From assembly GCA_013115135.1 (NCBI GenBank), contig JABANP010000472.1, forward strand, positions 1-41,114: a stretch of DNA of 41,114 nt. Reading direction: 5' to 3'. The stretch's first letter is position 1. The number at the start of each line of letters is the position of its first letter. This DNA comes from Perkinsus olseni. Lineage: Eukaryota; Perkinsozoa; Perkinsida; Perkinsidae. A program made the position numbers and the translations under genes. The notes under the pieces are model-generated. The model made no database searches, was not told the DNA's origin, and saw only the letters and a program-made list of their open reading frames with translations. Below are positions 30,654 to 40,109 of the stretch, piece by piece.

Positions 30654-32513
30654 TCATCGCCACCCGCTGAAGGCGTTCTGAGGCTGTGAGCCACCACCAC
30701 CACCTCCAAAGGCTCCGAAGCCGGCCGAAGTCTGCCCGCCACCGAAGGCACCGAAACCACTGCCGGTCTGAGTATTCGACGAGCCGCCGAATGCACCGAA
30801 ACCGCCGCTTCCGGATGCCGCGGTTGAAGTGCCTACAAGAGAGGAGGAGTGTGATATCCTGGACCCGACCAGTGGCCCGGTCCCACCTCCGAATGCACCG
30901 AAGCCAGACGCAGACTGAGTGCCGCCACCACCAAAGGCGCCGAACCCGCTGCTGCTGGATTGTGGTGTTGAGCCGAATGCTCCCAGGCCGCCGCCTGTGG
31001 ATGGTGTCGAACCTGAAGGGGAAGAGTTGTCGACACGGAGATGTTACCGAAGGAGAGGTTACCGAAGGGTCCTGGTTTCTGTGCTCCGCCACCGAAAGCA
31101 CCGAAGCTAGAGCCTGCCTGAGGAGCTGACGGCGACGAAGTTGCACCAAAGGCACCGAAGCCGCCGCCGGAGGAAGGTGCAGCGCCTCCACTCCCGAATG
31201 CTCCGAAACCCCCACCGCCCGCAGCAGGTGCTGATCCGAATGGGCCTGAGTAATTTGAAGGATTGATCAGAAGAGGCTCTGCAGGAGGGGACTACTCGGG
31301 CTAGCGGCCTTCGCCCCGAAGGCGCCAAAACCCCCAGCAGATGAGGAGGCGGGGGCACCACCGAAGGGAGAACTGCTGCTGCTCTGTGATGCACCGAATG
31401 CGCCAAACCCTCCACTGCTAGGCTGGGCCCCGAAAGGACCTGAGGACGGAGGGTGCGGAGGAGGGCTGCTGCAGAGGCGGGGATACTACTCGGTGCTGCC
31501 GGTTTGCTCCCGAAGGCCGAAGTAGCAGCCGGTGGGGCTCCAAACGGACTGGCCGAAGAGGACGACTGCGCCGCTCCGCCGCCACCGAAAGCCCCAAAGC
31601 CACCGCTGCTAGAGGATGACGCGGAGGCAGCGGCGAATAGACCACCTGGGAGAGGAGAACAGCATGTGGCTGACTGAAAAGGCGAACGCATCGTACCAGG
31701 CTTGGGCGTCGTGCTGGAGGAGCTGCTCGAAGAGGAGTTGAATGGACTAGCACCGGAGCTGCTAGACTGGACGGCACTGCTGCCGCCGAAGAGCCCACCG
31801 CTAGCACTGGAGGGAGCACTGCCGAAGAGGCCACCTGCGGACGGGAGAGGAAACTGGTGGTCTACCATGCTTCGTCCCTTACCTGGAGCAGGCTTGGAAG
31901 CAGAAGGTGCTGACCCAAACATGCTGCTGGATGAACTCGACTGTCCCTTCTGAGAGCTTCCGAAGGCTCCAAAGGCCCCGCTACTGGAACTGGAACCCAC
32001 AGGGGCGCCGAAGAGCCCACCTAAAGAGCAAACGTATGACGGCACTAACTATCGTCGAGCTTACCCGCTGGTTTAGGAGCGGCAGATGGTGGGGTACTCG
32101 GCTGAGACGTCTGGCTCTTACTCGAAGCCTGACAGCGTACGGTGAGCGAGCACGCCTAGGGGCAATGACTTCACTACGGCCCCGGCCCCGGCAGCAGCAG
32201 CTGGAGTCGCAGCAATGGCGAGAGAGGCAGTCTTCGAGGCAGGAGTAGTTGCGGCTTCCGGCTGCTTAGTGTCTGAAGGCATCAAGTGGAGCCCACCCGA
32301 GTTCGAAACACCCACCTGTCGTCTCCACCGGTGTGCTCGGAGCAGCAGCGGCTGCTGAGCTGCCGAACTGCAACTTGGTGTCCTCAGTGGCCGCCTTGTC
32401 AGGTTTAGAGGGAGGAGTCTGCCGGCAACACACTCTGTAGAAAACCATACAGCTGCCGCCGTGCCTACGTCTGGCGTCTTCTTCTCACTCTCCTTCGGAG
32501 GGCCAAAGCTCAT
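30654..32513 (-). CDS. Short FG-repeat nucleoporin-like protein
   Basis: Starts MSFGPPKESEKKTPD at ATG 32513, only 45 bp after the stop of the upstream FG gene. Several small exons joined by introns of about 43-60 nt (for example 43 nt between ETT and DTKQPEA) give a protein made almost wholly of FG repeats: FGAFG, GLFG, SPFG in Ser/Ala/Gly-rich spacers. It ends SQPQNAFSGWR at TGA 30654-30656. No propeller, coiled coil or autoproteolytic domain is seen. FG repeats form the permeability barrier of the nuclear pore and bind transport receptors; without an anchoring domain, how this one would attach is unclear. Its C-terminal two thirds are nearly identical to part of the upstream gene, so it may be a partial tandem duplicate. 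It is nevertheless open throughout with conserved splice sites. Confidence 0.7.
30711..31648. repeat. Duplicated FG block, copy A
   Basis: This 938-bp block in the short FG gene matches 34875-35798 in the neighbouring FG gene, in the same orientation. The first 550 bp carry scattered substitutions and small indels. The part from 31265 to 31648 aligns without gaps to 35415-35798 with about 15 differences in 384 bp by eye, and includes an intron. Confidence 0.9.
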
Positions 32514-32558
32514 GCTGCTACTTAACGTACGATGCTTCGTGGCTGAAAAAATACATTT

Positions 32559-35500
32559 TTAGATACGCTGGACCATACCAAATTTCCCCCTACTCCTCGG
32601 AGGGCTAGCATTCAGTTTCGGAGGAGGCGGTACTGATGGTATCGTCTCCAACTTTGGTGCGGGCGGTACGACCTAAGAGCATCGCCGTACACACGAATAC
32701 GTCGCGCGCCACGAAATTGAACCAGCGCAGTAAGTGTCGTTGCCAATAGCTTACAGCCTTAGGGATTGCCGCCTCTCGGGCTGCGTTGATCGATTTGACC
32801 GACTCCTTAGAGGTCCTCGACGGAGACCGACTGTTCGAAGCGGCTGGGGAGGCTCTGCCCCCGCCGAACGTTGGAGTCCCAGACCCCCCCAAGGGGTTCA
32901 CGAACATAAGACCGCCGGCTGCCGCAGGCACGTTCGTGACTGAAGGCGTAGAGTAGGTGCCTGCAACGCTGCCGCCAGCTGCAAAGTCCGAGGTCTCAGA
33001 CCAGGACCCGCTACTCGGCGCTCGTCCGATAGAGCCCGTGCGGGAGCCGTCAAGTTGTTGTCGTAGCTCACTGCGGACATTCTGAAAGGCAGACGGTGAA
33101 GAGGCGATACCAAGGGTTGTCGACTCACAGCAATTTTATCGCCCTCCGAAGGAGCCGGTTGTTCGTCCACGAGAGCGGCCATTGGGGCAGCAATCGCTGG
33201 GCGTTGGCGAAGGTGCTTGGCCCCCCTCTCGAGCCTCACTTCCCTCAGTCTCCGCTCCATGTCCGACACCTACCACTACATCAATACAGAAGAACAGGAC
33301 TCATCGATCCCTACCTTCTCCCAAAGACTTTGTATTTCCACCGACACGTTAGCCTTGGTCCGCATGATGCTCCAAATATTGGGCGCGGCTCCATCGTTCT
33401 CCTTCTCATCCCTCAACGCCAGAGCTGGGGCCACCACCTTCCCCTCGGTAGGTTTGCTGCTTAGTAGGGCGCCAACAGTCGTCGAGTGGCTACTGGCGTT
33501 GCTGGCAGCTGCGGTAGAGGTGCGGCGCCTCAGAGGGTTTCTCATACGACGAACCGTGGCCCTAAGGGAGTCTACGTTCTCCTCTGGCTGGATACGCAAT
33601 GCCGGCGGGGTGGGCCTCGACCTGTTGACCGTCGAGGACTGAGGGGAGGCCTGAGCCAGCCTCCCAAGAGCCGATCCACCACCGCTCTTCCGCTGCTCCT
33701 GACGACGACGTGCAGGAGGAGCTAGCAGTGAGGTAGGCATCGTCGGCCCATCCACTATGACTGATGGCCGGGGGCGTATCGGCACGCGTGGGGCCGGGGG
33801 AACCTCTGGGGAGGGAGGGGCCCTGCTTCCTCCAGACTGTCTCCGTCCACGTCGCATGAACAGGGCCTGCCCAAACTTCAGCTAATCACACAGAAGAGGC
33901 TTTGCTTCACTCGACTACCTTCTTGCACTCCCCATAAGCCTCGTCGATGCGGCTGCTGATGTCCTTGCAGCGTTGTCTCAACTCCACAACAACCTCGCTG
34001 GGCTCCTTGTCCTCCGATAGCATCTCCTCACTAAGCTGCGCATTCAAAGCATAGTTCTTCCGCTGAATCTGGCAGGCAGGCACCGATCGGCACCCAAAGA
34101 GGCCGCCTCCTTAACCCACCTCATCCAGCTGCTTCAGGGTCTCCTCGTTGGCCACCTCAGTGAGACTGTCCACACTCTTCCTCAGCTGCGTCCAGACCTC
34201 GTTATTGAGGTCCACTTGCGACGCCGCCTTGCACGGCGACCTCCTAGCCTCTGTCATGAAGGCCTCCAACTGTTCCAGGTCCTTCTCAACCTCGGAGAAT
34301 AGAGCACGAGCTTCTCTAGAGTCATCCCCATCGTCCGCGTCCTTGGCAATCTCCTCAAGTAGCGCTTTCGTCTTCTTCTGAGAGTCTTCAACTGAGGGCC
34401 GTTCGGGCTCAGCTGGAGGGGTCACCTAGCGTGAGATTATCCTCCCCGAACAACAGTCAGCTGCCCCTTCCTACCTCAGACGCGGGCGCTCTAGAAACCA
34501 GGCGGGCATCACCAAGGCTGGGAGCATTACTAGACGAGACGACTGGTGATAGGGACTCTGATAAGCAGGAAAAGGGGTACCGGGACTCCCAGCTAATCGA
34601 AAGCATGTTAAAGCACGCATCCGCTTTGGATGTTTGATAACATCTAGCTTCCCCGAAGGCATGTAAGACTACCTTCTTCTTTTCCTTCCTTCTTACCCGC
34701 TGCACTGTGAGCGGGAGAAGCCTTTCCATCTTCCCTACGATCGCCCTCTTTCTTAGTCTCTTGATCTTTCCCGTCAGCTTCCTTCTCCCTTTGTACAGAT
34801 TCCTCTTTGGCTGGTGCTGCTTTCTCCTCTTTATCGCCATCCTTCTGAGGCTGGGAGCTGCTGCCACGTCCGAAGGCTCCGAAGCCGGTCGAAGTTTGCC
34901 CACCACCGAAGGCACCGAAACCACTGCCGGTCTGGGTATTCGACGAGCCTCCGAATGCACCGAAGCCGCCGCTTCCCGAGGTCGCGGGTGAAGTGCCTGC
35001 TAGCGGTGAAAGAGGGCAAGGTGATGTTCTGGAACCAACCATTGAGGTCCCACCTCCGAATGCACCGAAGCCAGACGCAGACTGCGTGCTGCCACCACCA
35101 AAGGCGCCAAACCCGCTGCTGCTGGATTGTGATGTTGAGCCGAACGCCCCCAGGCCGCCTCCTGTGGATGCTGTTGAACCTAATGGGGAAGAGTTGTCCA
35201 AATGGAGATGCTCAGGAGAGGTCACCGAAGAGTCCTGGTTTCTGTGCTCCAGCACCGAAGCTAGAGCCTGCCTGAGGAGCCGACGACGACGTCGCACCAA
35301 AGGCGCCGAAGCCGCTGCCGGACGAGGGCGCAGCGCCTTCACTCCCGAATGCTCCGAAACCGCCACCGCTAGCAGCAGGTGCCGATCCGAATGGGCCTGA
35401 GTAATCAACCGTTTGATCAGAAGAGGCTCTGCAGGAGGGGACTACTCGGGCTAGCGGCCTTCGCCCTGAAGGCGCCGAACCCCCCAGCAGATGAGGAGGC

Positions 35501-37733
35501 GGGGGCACCACCGAAGGGAGAACTGCTGCTGCTCTGTGATGCGCCAAATGCGCCAAAACCTCCACTGCTAGGCCGGGCCCCGAAAGGACCTGAGGATGGA
35601 GGGTGCGGAGGAGGGCTGCTGCAGAGGCGGGGATACTACTCGGTGCTGCCGGTTTACTCCCGAAGGCCGAAGTAGCAGCTGGTGGGGCTCCAAACGGACT
35701 GGCCGAAGAGGACGACTGCGCCGCTCCGCCGCCACTGAAAGCCCCAAAGCCACCGCTGCTAGAGGAGGACGCGGGGGCAGCGGCGAAGAGACCACCTGAA
35801 TGATGCGGGAGTTAGGCTCTACAAGGGGATAGACACAACCAAGTACCTCCCTTCTCCTCTTCTCCATCGTCACCCCTCATCGGCTCCAGCTTCTTCGTCT
35901 CCCCTCATGGTCGTCCACTTCGCTAGTCTGCCCTTCCTCCTCTTCAACTACTGCCGTTTCCTTGCGGCCCTTCAGAGCGCCCGCCTTCTTGCCCTCCTCC
36001 GACAAGGGAGTGGCCTCTTCTCCAGCCTCTCCCCTCAAGGCAGTAGCCGCCTTCCTAGCGGCCAGCTTAGCCCTCACCGCCCCACGTGCCTTGGACACTC
36101 TCTTCCCGCTGTCCTCATCAGAGTCACTCGACTCCTCCTCTTCACTACTACCACTGCTACTGCTATCGCTAATTACCAAGGGAGCCGCCTTGGGAATGGC
36201 ATCGAAAATACTCCCGCCAGACTCTGGAGTCCTATTAGTCCAGACCACACTCGATCTCGCTGGGGTCTCCATATTCTTCTCAGCAACATCCCGTCCTCGT
36301 TCTGGTACTTCTGAGGTGAAAGAAGGCATCACGATAGGCCACCCCCGGACAGGGTGAGGTCACTCTAGTACTAACGTGTGAGTGGTGATTGCGAGGAAGT
36401 CACCTTTGAGTCCAGAAACCCCCTGCTTCTCTGACCTAACGTGTACGTCTTCCTCGGCTCAGCCGATGAACAGTGTACTCCCCGGGGTTTTAACGACCTC
36501 CCTCATTCAGGCGTCCCTTCGAGTCGATACGCGTACATCACTACCACAGACAAGCTACGGGACTACAGTACTCCAAGGGGACATAAATCCACGTCGCGAC
36601 TATCAGGCGCCAGATAGCCCACGGTGAGAACTCGGCCAGCTCAGGCTGTAACTCGACCGCTCTTCAAAGAGCATTCATGACCACCGCGTTACGACGCGTT
36701 ACGCCAGACGCGTGTAAACGTCCAGAGATTGAGCCCTCAGGTAACACGAAGATACCCTCTATTCCCAATCTCATCATCCGAGGCTAGTCGTGCACCCCCC
36801 TACTACCACGACTATTATCATCACCTTCCCGACCCGTTTCGACTGAGTCATCAACACCCACCGAGGGGAGGCGGTCGTGCGTCGGAGTAGAGGCATCTGA
36901 GACGGGAATGAGAAGACCATGGACGAGCCATGGCTCACGATTACCCTTCTCGTCGTCCTTGCAGGTCTCCTCGTCCTCAGCAAACTTCGTCACATGCTTC
37001 TCCTCTTCATCATCCAGGGCCTGCTCTCCTTCAACCTCACTGACCTCCTCTCCTTCAACCTCATCGGCCTCCTCTCCTCCAACCTCATCGGCCTCCTCTC
37101 CTCCAACCTCATCGGCCTCCTCTCCTTCAACCTCATCGGCCTCCTCTCCTTCAACCTCATCGGCCTCCTCTCCTTCAACCTCATCGGCCGCCTCCCTCCC
37201 ACTAGGCGTGAGCCTTTCGCCTTCAATTGATGCAGTTTTCCTCACCTCAGCCTTCGCCGCTCCTTCCTCATCCTTCGTGGGAGTCTCGAAGACACTGTCC
37301 TTCGCAAACGGCCCCGTAGACCTGGCGGCACCACCGAAGGCTCCAAAGCCACTAGCCGAACTGTTCATGGAGGCACCGAACCCTCCGAACGGGTTGCCAG
37401 AAGAGGCAGTTTGACCGACGAGCTTGAAGGGGCTCGGGGACTGCGCAGAGCCTACCAAGGCATTATTCGCAGTGGATGATGAGGCCATCTGACGGAAGGG
37501 TCCAGTCGTAGGGGCCACGGCGCTGCTGAACGCGCCGAAACCACTGGCCACTCCGGTAGACGAGGAGCTGCCAAAGCCCGACGAGAAGACGCTTCCGCTG
37601 GAGGCACTCTGGCCCGCACCGCCGAACGCCCCGAAGCCACTCGAGGATGGCATACCGGTGAACGGGCTCTTGCTGTGGAGGGCGGATTGATTCTTCTTCT
37701 CCTTAGCAGGGACTTCTTCCTCCTCTCGCCCTG
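32559..37733 (-). CDS. FG / acidic / coiled-coil nucleoporin, possibly the 3' part of the Nup159/214-like gene
   Basis: Begins with an exon behind a strong acceptor (GTGTGTTGCAG, 37734). It carries FG repeats, an EADEVEGE acidic repeat tract and KDDEKG. After a long intron (36312-36797) comes VPERGRDVAEKN, an SDSSSSGSSEEEE stretch, then a second FG array. It ends in charged, helical coiled-coil exons (for example KTKALLEEIAKDADD, IQRKNYALNAQLSEEMLSED, VSDMERRLREVRLERG) and a proline-rich tail stopping at TAA 32559-32561. Joins were checked in phase for most exons from 36311 to the end. Propeller, FG and coiled coil in that order is how yeast Nup159 is built, so this and the 40109-38031 unit may be one gene split by a 337-nt intron (phase-1 junction at about 38070). 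If separate, the true start is unresolved; ATG 37653 is the first in frame. Confidence 0.7.
34875..35798. repeat. Duplicated FG block, copy B
   Basis: Direct-repeat partner of 30711-31648, lying in the second FG array of the long gene. It has the same intron position in the GCTAGCCCG-A junction. Distance between the copies is about 4.15 kb. Confidence 0.9.
36312..36797 (-). other. Unusually long intron in the FG/coiled-coil gene
   Basis: About 486 nt between a GTAGTAGGGG donor (36797) and a pyrimidine-rich CTTCTTTCACCTCAG acceptor (36312); both are phase 1 and the flanks are acidic and protein-like. All other introns in this locus are roughly 43-85 nt. No coding frame or recognised RNA is seen inside. 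An intergenic region with a second promoter is the alternative. Confidence 0.45.
37014..37203. repeat. 24-bp coding minisatellite
   Basis: About seven or eight tandem copies of a 24-bp unit of the form TCCTTCAACCTCATCGGCCTCCTC (plus strand). On the minus strand this encodes repeated EADEVEGE octapeptides, two units reading EADEVGGE. Outer copies are degenerate (EVSEVEGE). It makes a strongly acidic spacer in the FG nucleoporin and is likely length-variable. Confidence 0.9.
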
Positions 37734-38030
37734 CAACACACAACCCAGTCAGAGGAAGACCTTCACACTTTCTCAGTGAGGTCGAAAATTTAGTCTAACC
37801 AACTTGTTTTAGCGTGGAGCGTTGGATGTGCGGCTTTGGTCATTGTATTTGGCGAAACGCAGATTATCATTTCTTCGTTCGACTTAGGTCTCGAGCCTCG
37901 GTGAACTAAGACCATCGTCGATTCGAAAGTCAGAATTCAAGTTGCTGCTTTGTCGTGCTGCCAGACCAGCAAAGCCATGAATCCGGCAAGTACATAAGGA
38001 GCACATCCCGAGTGACTCACATAGTTAAAG
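37734..38030. other. Gap between the two large nucleoporin units
   Basis: Either an intergenic region or most of a 337-nt intron. A minus frame at about 37930-37805 starting MVLVHRGSRPKSNEE is open for 41 codons and could be a first exon of the downstream unit by phase, but its donor (GTTGGT) is poor. Confidence 0.35.
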
Positions 38031-40109
38031 CTAGGCGCTTGAATTCGGCAGCCCCAAAGATACGGTGAGACCGTCGGCAGGGCCCTGGCCAGATACCCTA
38101 CTACCATGCTCAGCATCCTTCTCGAGACTAACGTCAGCCAAGGCATCTGCCAACTCGGAAGCGAAGTTATCGCCCGCCGCCGGAGTCGAGTCATCTGAAA
38201 TAGCAATAAAAGCAAGTCCACCCCCATCCCAAGTATGATCACCATCGTCACTCTCAGCGGCCTTCTGCTTGGTCGAAATAGTCTTCTCGGACTTCTTCGG
38301 AGACAGCCCCAACTTGAGACCGCCACTGCCCTTCCTCTGCTTCCCTTCGCTGCTCAGCTTCCGCTGCGCTGGCTTAGCCTTCTCCCCCTCCTCCTCACTA
38401 CTGCTATCGGATATACTAATCTTTGGAGCCTCCGCCAGGTCCTTAAAGATACTATTGGTTGCCTTCCCGCCACTACCATTCCCGCCGAAGGGACCCCCAG
38501 TTTTCACCGGAGTGCTAAACGCACCAAACCCTGTGGACGAGCCCGACCCACCATGGCCGCTACCAAACGCACCAAAGGACGTAGAAGTACCGAACGCACC
38601 GAAGCCGCCGCTCGAGGATACCGCAGAACCTCCTCCGAAGACACCGAACGCGGTCCCAGAAGACGACGGTGGCGAGAAAGCACCGAAGCCTCCGCTTGTG
38701 GTCTTCCCACTACCGAATACACCGAAACCCGAGCTGCCCTCCTGGGAAGGGCCTGGAGCCTGCACTGTCGTCCCGGCCTGAGAATCCCCCGTGGGCTCAG
38801 GGGAGCTCGGCTCCGGCTTTACCGCAGGGTCGGCTTCGCCAAATTTCAGGCGGAATGGCGACTTCCTGATCTCGTCGAATCGCGATACGTTAACTTCTGG
38901 TCGGTCCTCCATGTAGTGTACGCTACTCGTCTTCCCGTCCGAATGCGATAGTAAGACCATCCGATACACTTCGACCCGGTCCGTAGATCCTTCAGTCACC
39001 GGCAGCGAAACTGGCTTCTCTAGCTCCGCTACCACCGGGGGTCCTCCAAGGCAGAGATTGGATTCTCCTTGCACGGCGCACCCCAGCTGGCGCCCTTCCG
39101 GACTCGCCCAGCAGGTCCACTCATCGACATCATCATGAGGCTCCTCAATAACAGCTACTTGGCCAGAGCAGGCATGCCCGCAGAAGAGGAGGCCTCTGGA
39201 CGGTGAGAAATAGGTCCATCCAGCGGGCCGCTCGGGCAGGCATTCAGACTCGACAAAGTAAGGGTCCATGATGACCGCATTCGTCAATAGGCGACGATCG
39301 TCCTGCATCTCCACAATAGCAACAGCGCTATAACTTATGCCTTGGGCTCCTGCAGCGGGGCCTATCACTGCAGCGAACTCCTTGCCACGGAGACTACAGA
39401 CGTTATGGACAACCCATGGGGGCGAATCCGACAGCATCTCGTCACCACTAAAGACGTCACACAGTCCCTCAATCTCGGAAGACGTCACTGAGTCGGTCTC
39501 GGTGTCCCAGAGGCGCACTCTCTCGGGTTCCCCTAGAGTATCGGCTATGGCAACGGTAGTGTCGTCGACAGCGCAAGCGGCAGTAGCCGAGACGAGATCG
39601 GTGGCCCTGCCCACCACAGACGCCCTTCCCTGAGCGACCCTACAGCACAGTACCGCATCAAAAGCCGCCACCAGCAGAGAGTCATCATCACACCAGTTCA
39701 TACTGCAGAATTTGGCGCCTATCCCCAAGTCTATCGTCTCCGGTTCGGCACCCGACCCGATGGGAAGATCGAAAAGCGAAACAGTACCATCGTCCGCTGC
39801 AGCAGCTAGTCGCGTTTGTCCGAGGTTGACCGCCATCCCCACTACATGCGAGCCTTCCATTATCGTGGACCCGACGGTAACTCGGGAGCCTAGGTCCAGA
39901 TCGTCGTCGTCGGAGGGGCTGGGTTGCAGGGCCGTCGCCAGCTCGGAAGCGCTGACGGAGAAGAAGCCTCCCCGGTCCGCTGAGTAGGCTCCGAAGACCT
40001 GACGGTGACGGGGAGCCGATGCCCAAGTCCTGACATTAACGCGACCGGGGCCGTGGCGGAATGCCGGCAGCTCACAGTCATCAGCATAGACGACTGAAGG
40101 CTCCGTCAT
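38031..40109 (-). CDS. Nup159/Nup214-like nucleoporin: beta-propeller plus FG repeats
   Basis: One long exon, 692 aa from ATG 40109 (MTEPSVVYADDCELPAFRHG). The frame is open further upstream, but that part has a hydrophobic stretch and no better start. Residues about 1-400 form repeated strand-turn units typical of a degenerate WD-like propeller (VVGMAVNLGQTRLAAAADDG then TVSLFDLP, the best one). After a linker (SPFRLKFGE) comes an FG region (FGVFG, FGAFS, FGAFG), a serine/acidic patch SISDSSSEEEGEKAK and a basic patch. This order matches the cytoplasmic-face nucleoporin Nup159/Nup214, whose propeller docks the DEAD-box mRNA-export helicase Dbp5/DDX19. Identification rests on architecture. 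The acidic patch recurs as VISDSSSSGSSEEEE in the next unit, in line with shared origin. Confidence 0.75.
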   Translation of the reverse strand: MTEPSVVYADDCELPAFRHGPGRVNVRTWASAPRHRQVFGAYSADRGGFFSVSASELATALQPSPSDDDDLDLGSRVTVGSTIMEGSHVVGMAVNLGQTRLAAAADDGTVSLFDLPIGSGAEPETIDLGIGAKFCSMNWCDDDSLLVAAFDAVLCCRVAQGRASVVGRATDLVSATAACAVDDTTVAIADTLGEPERVRLWDTETDSVTSSEIEGLCDVFSGDEMLSDSPPWVVHNVCSLRGKEFAAVIGPAAGAQGISYSAVAIVEMQDDRRLLTNAVIMDPYFVESECLPERPAGWTYFSPSRGLLFCGHACSGQVAVIEEPHDDVDEWTCWASPEGRQLGCAVQGESNLCLGGPPVVAELEKPVSLPVTEGSTDRVEVYRMVLLSHSDGKTSSVHYMEDRPEVNVSRFDEIRKSPFRLKFGEADPAVKPEPSSPEPTGDSQAGTTVQAPGPSQEGSSGFGVFGSGKTTSGGFGAFSPPSSSGTAFGVFGGGSAVSSSGGFGAFGTSTSFGAFGSGHGGSGSSTGFGAFSTPVKTGGPFGGNGSGGKATNSIFKDLAEAPKISISDSSSEEEGEKAKPAQRKLSSEGKQRKGSGGLKLGLSPKKSEKTISTKQKAAESDDGDHTWDGGGLAFIAISDDSTPAAGDNFASELADALADVSLEKDAEHGSRVSGQGPADGLTVSLGLPNSSA

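Noticed and set aside
36908..37414. 168- and 103-codon plus-strand frames made of Leu/Ser repeats
   Set aside because: They are complementary readings of the 24-bp minisatellite and FG exons of the minus-strand nucleoporin.
37937..38326. 129-codon minus-strand frame at the end of the propeller/FG gene
   Set aside because: Alternative frame over the Nup C-terminus; composition (Arg/Leu-rich) differs from the real exons and the other frame continues the protein.
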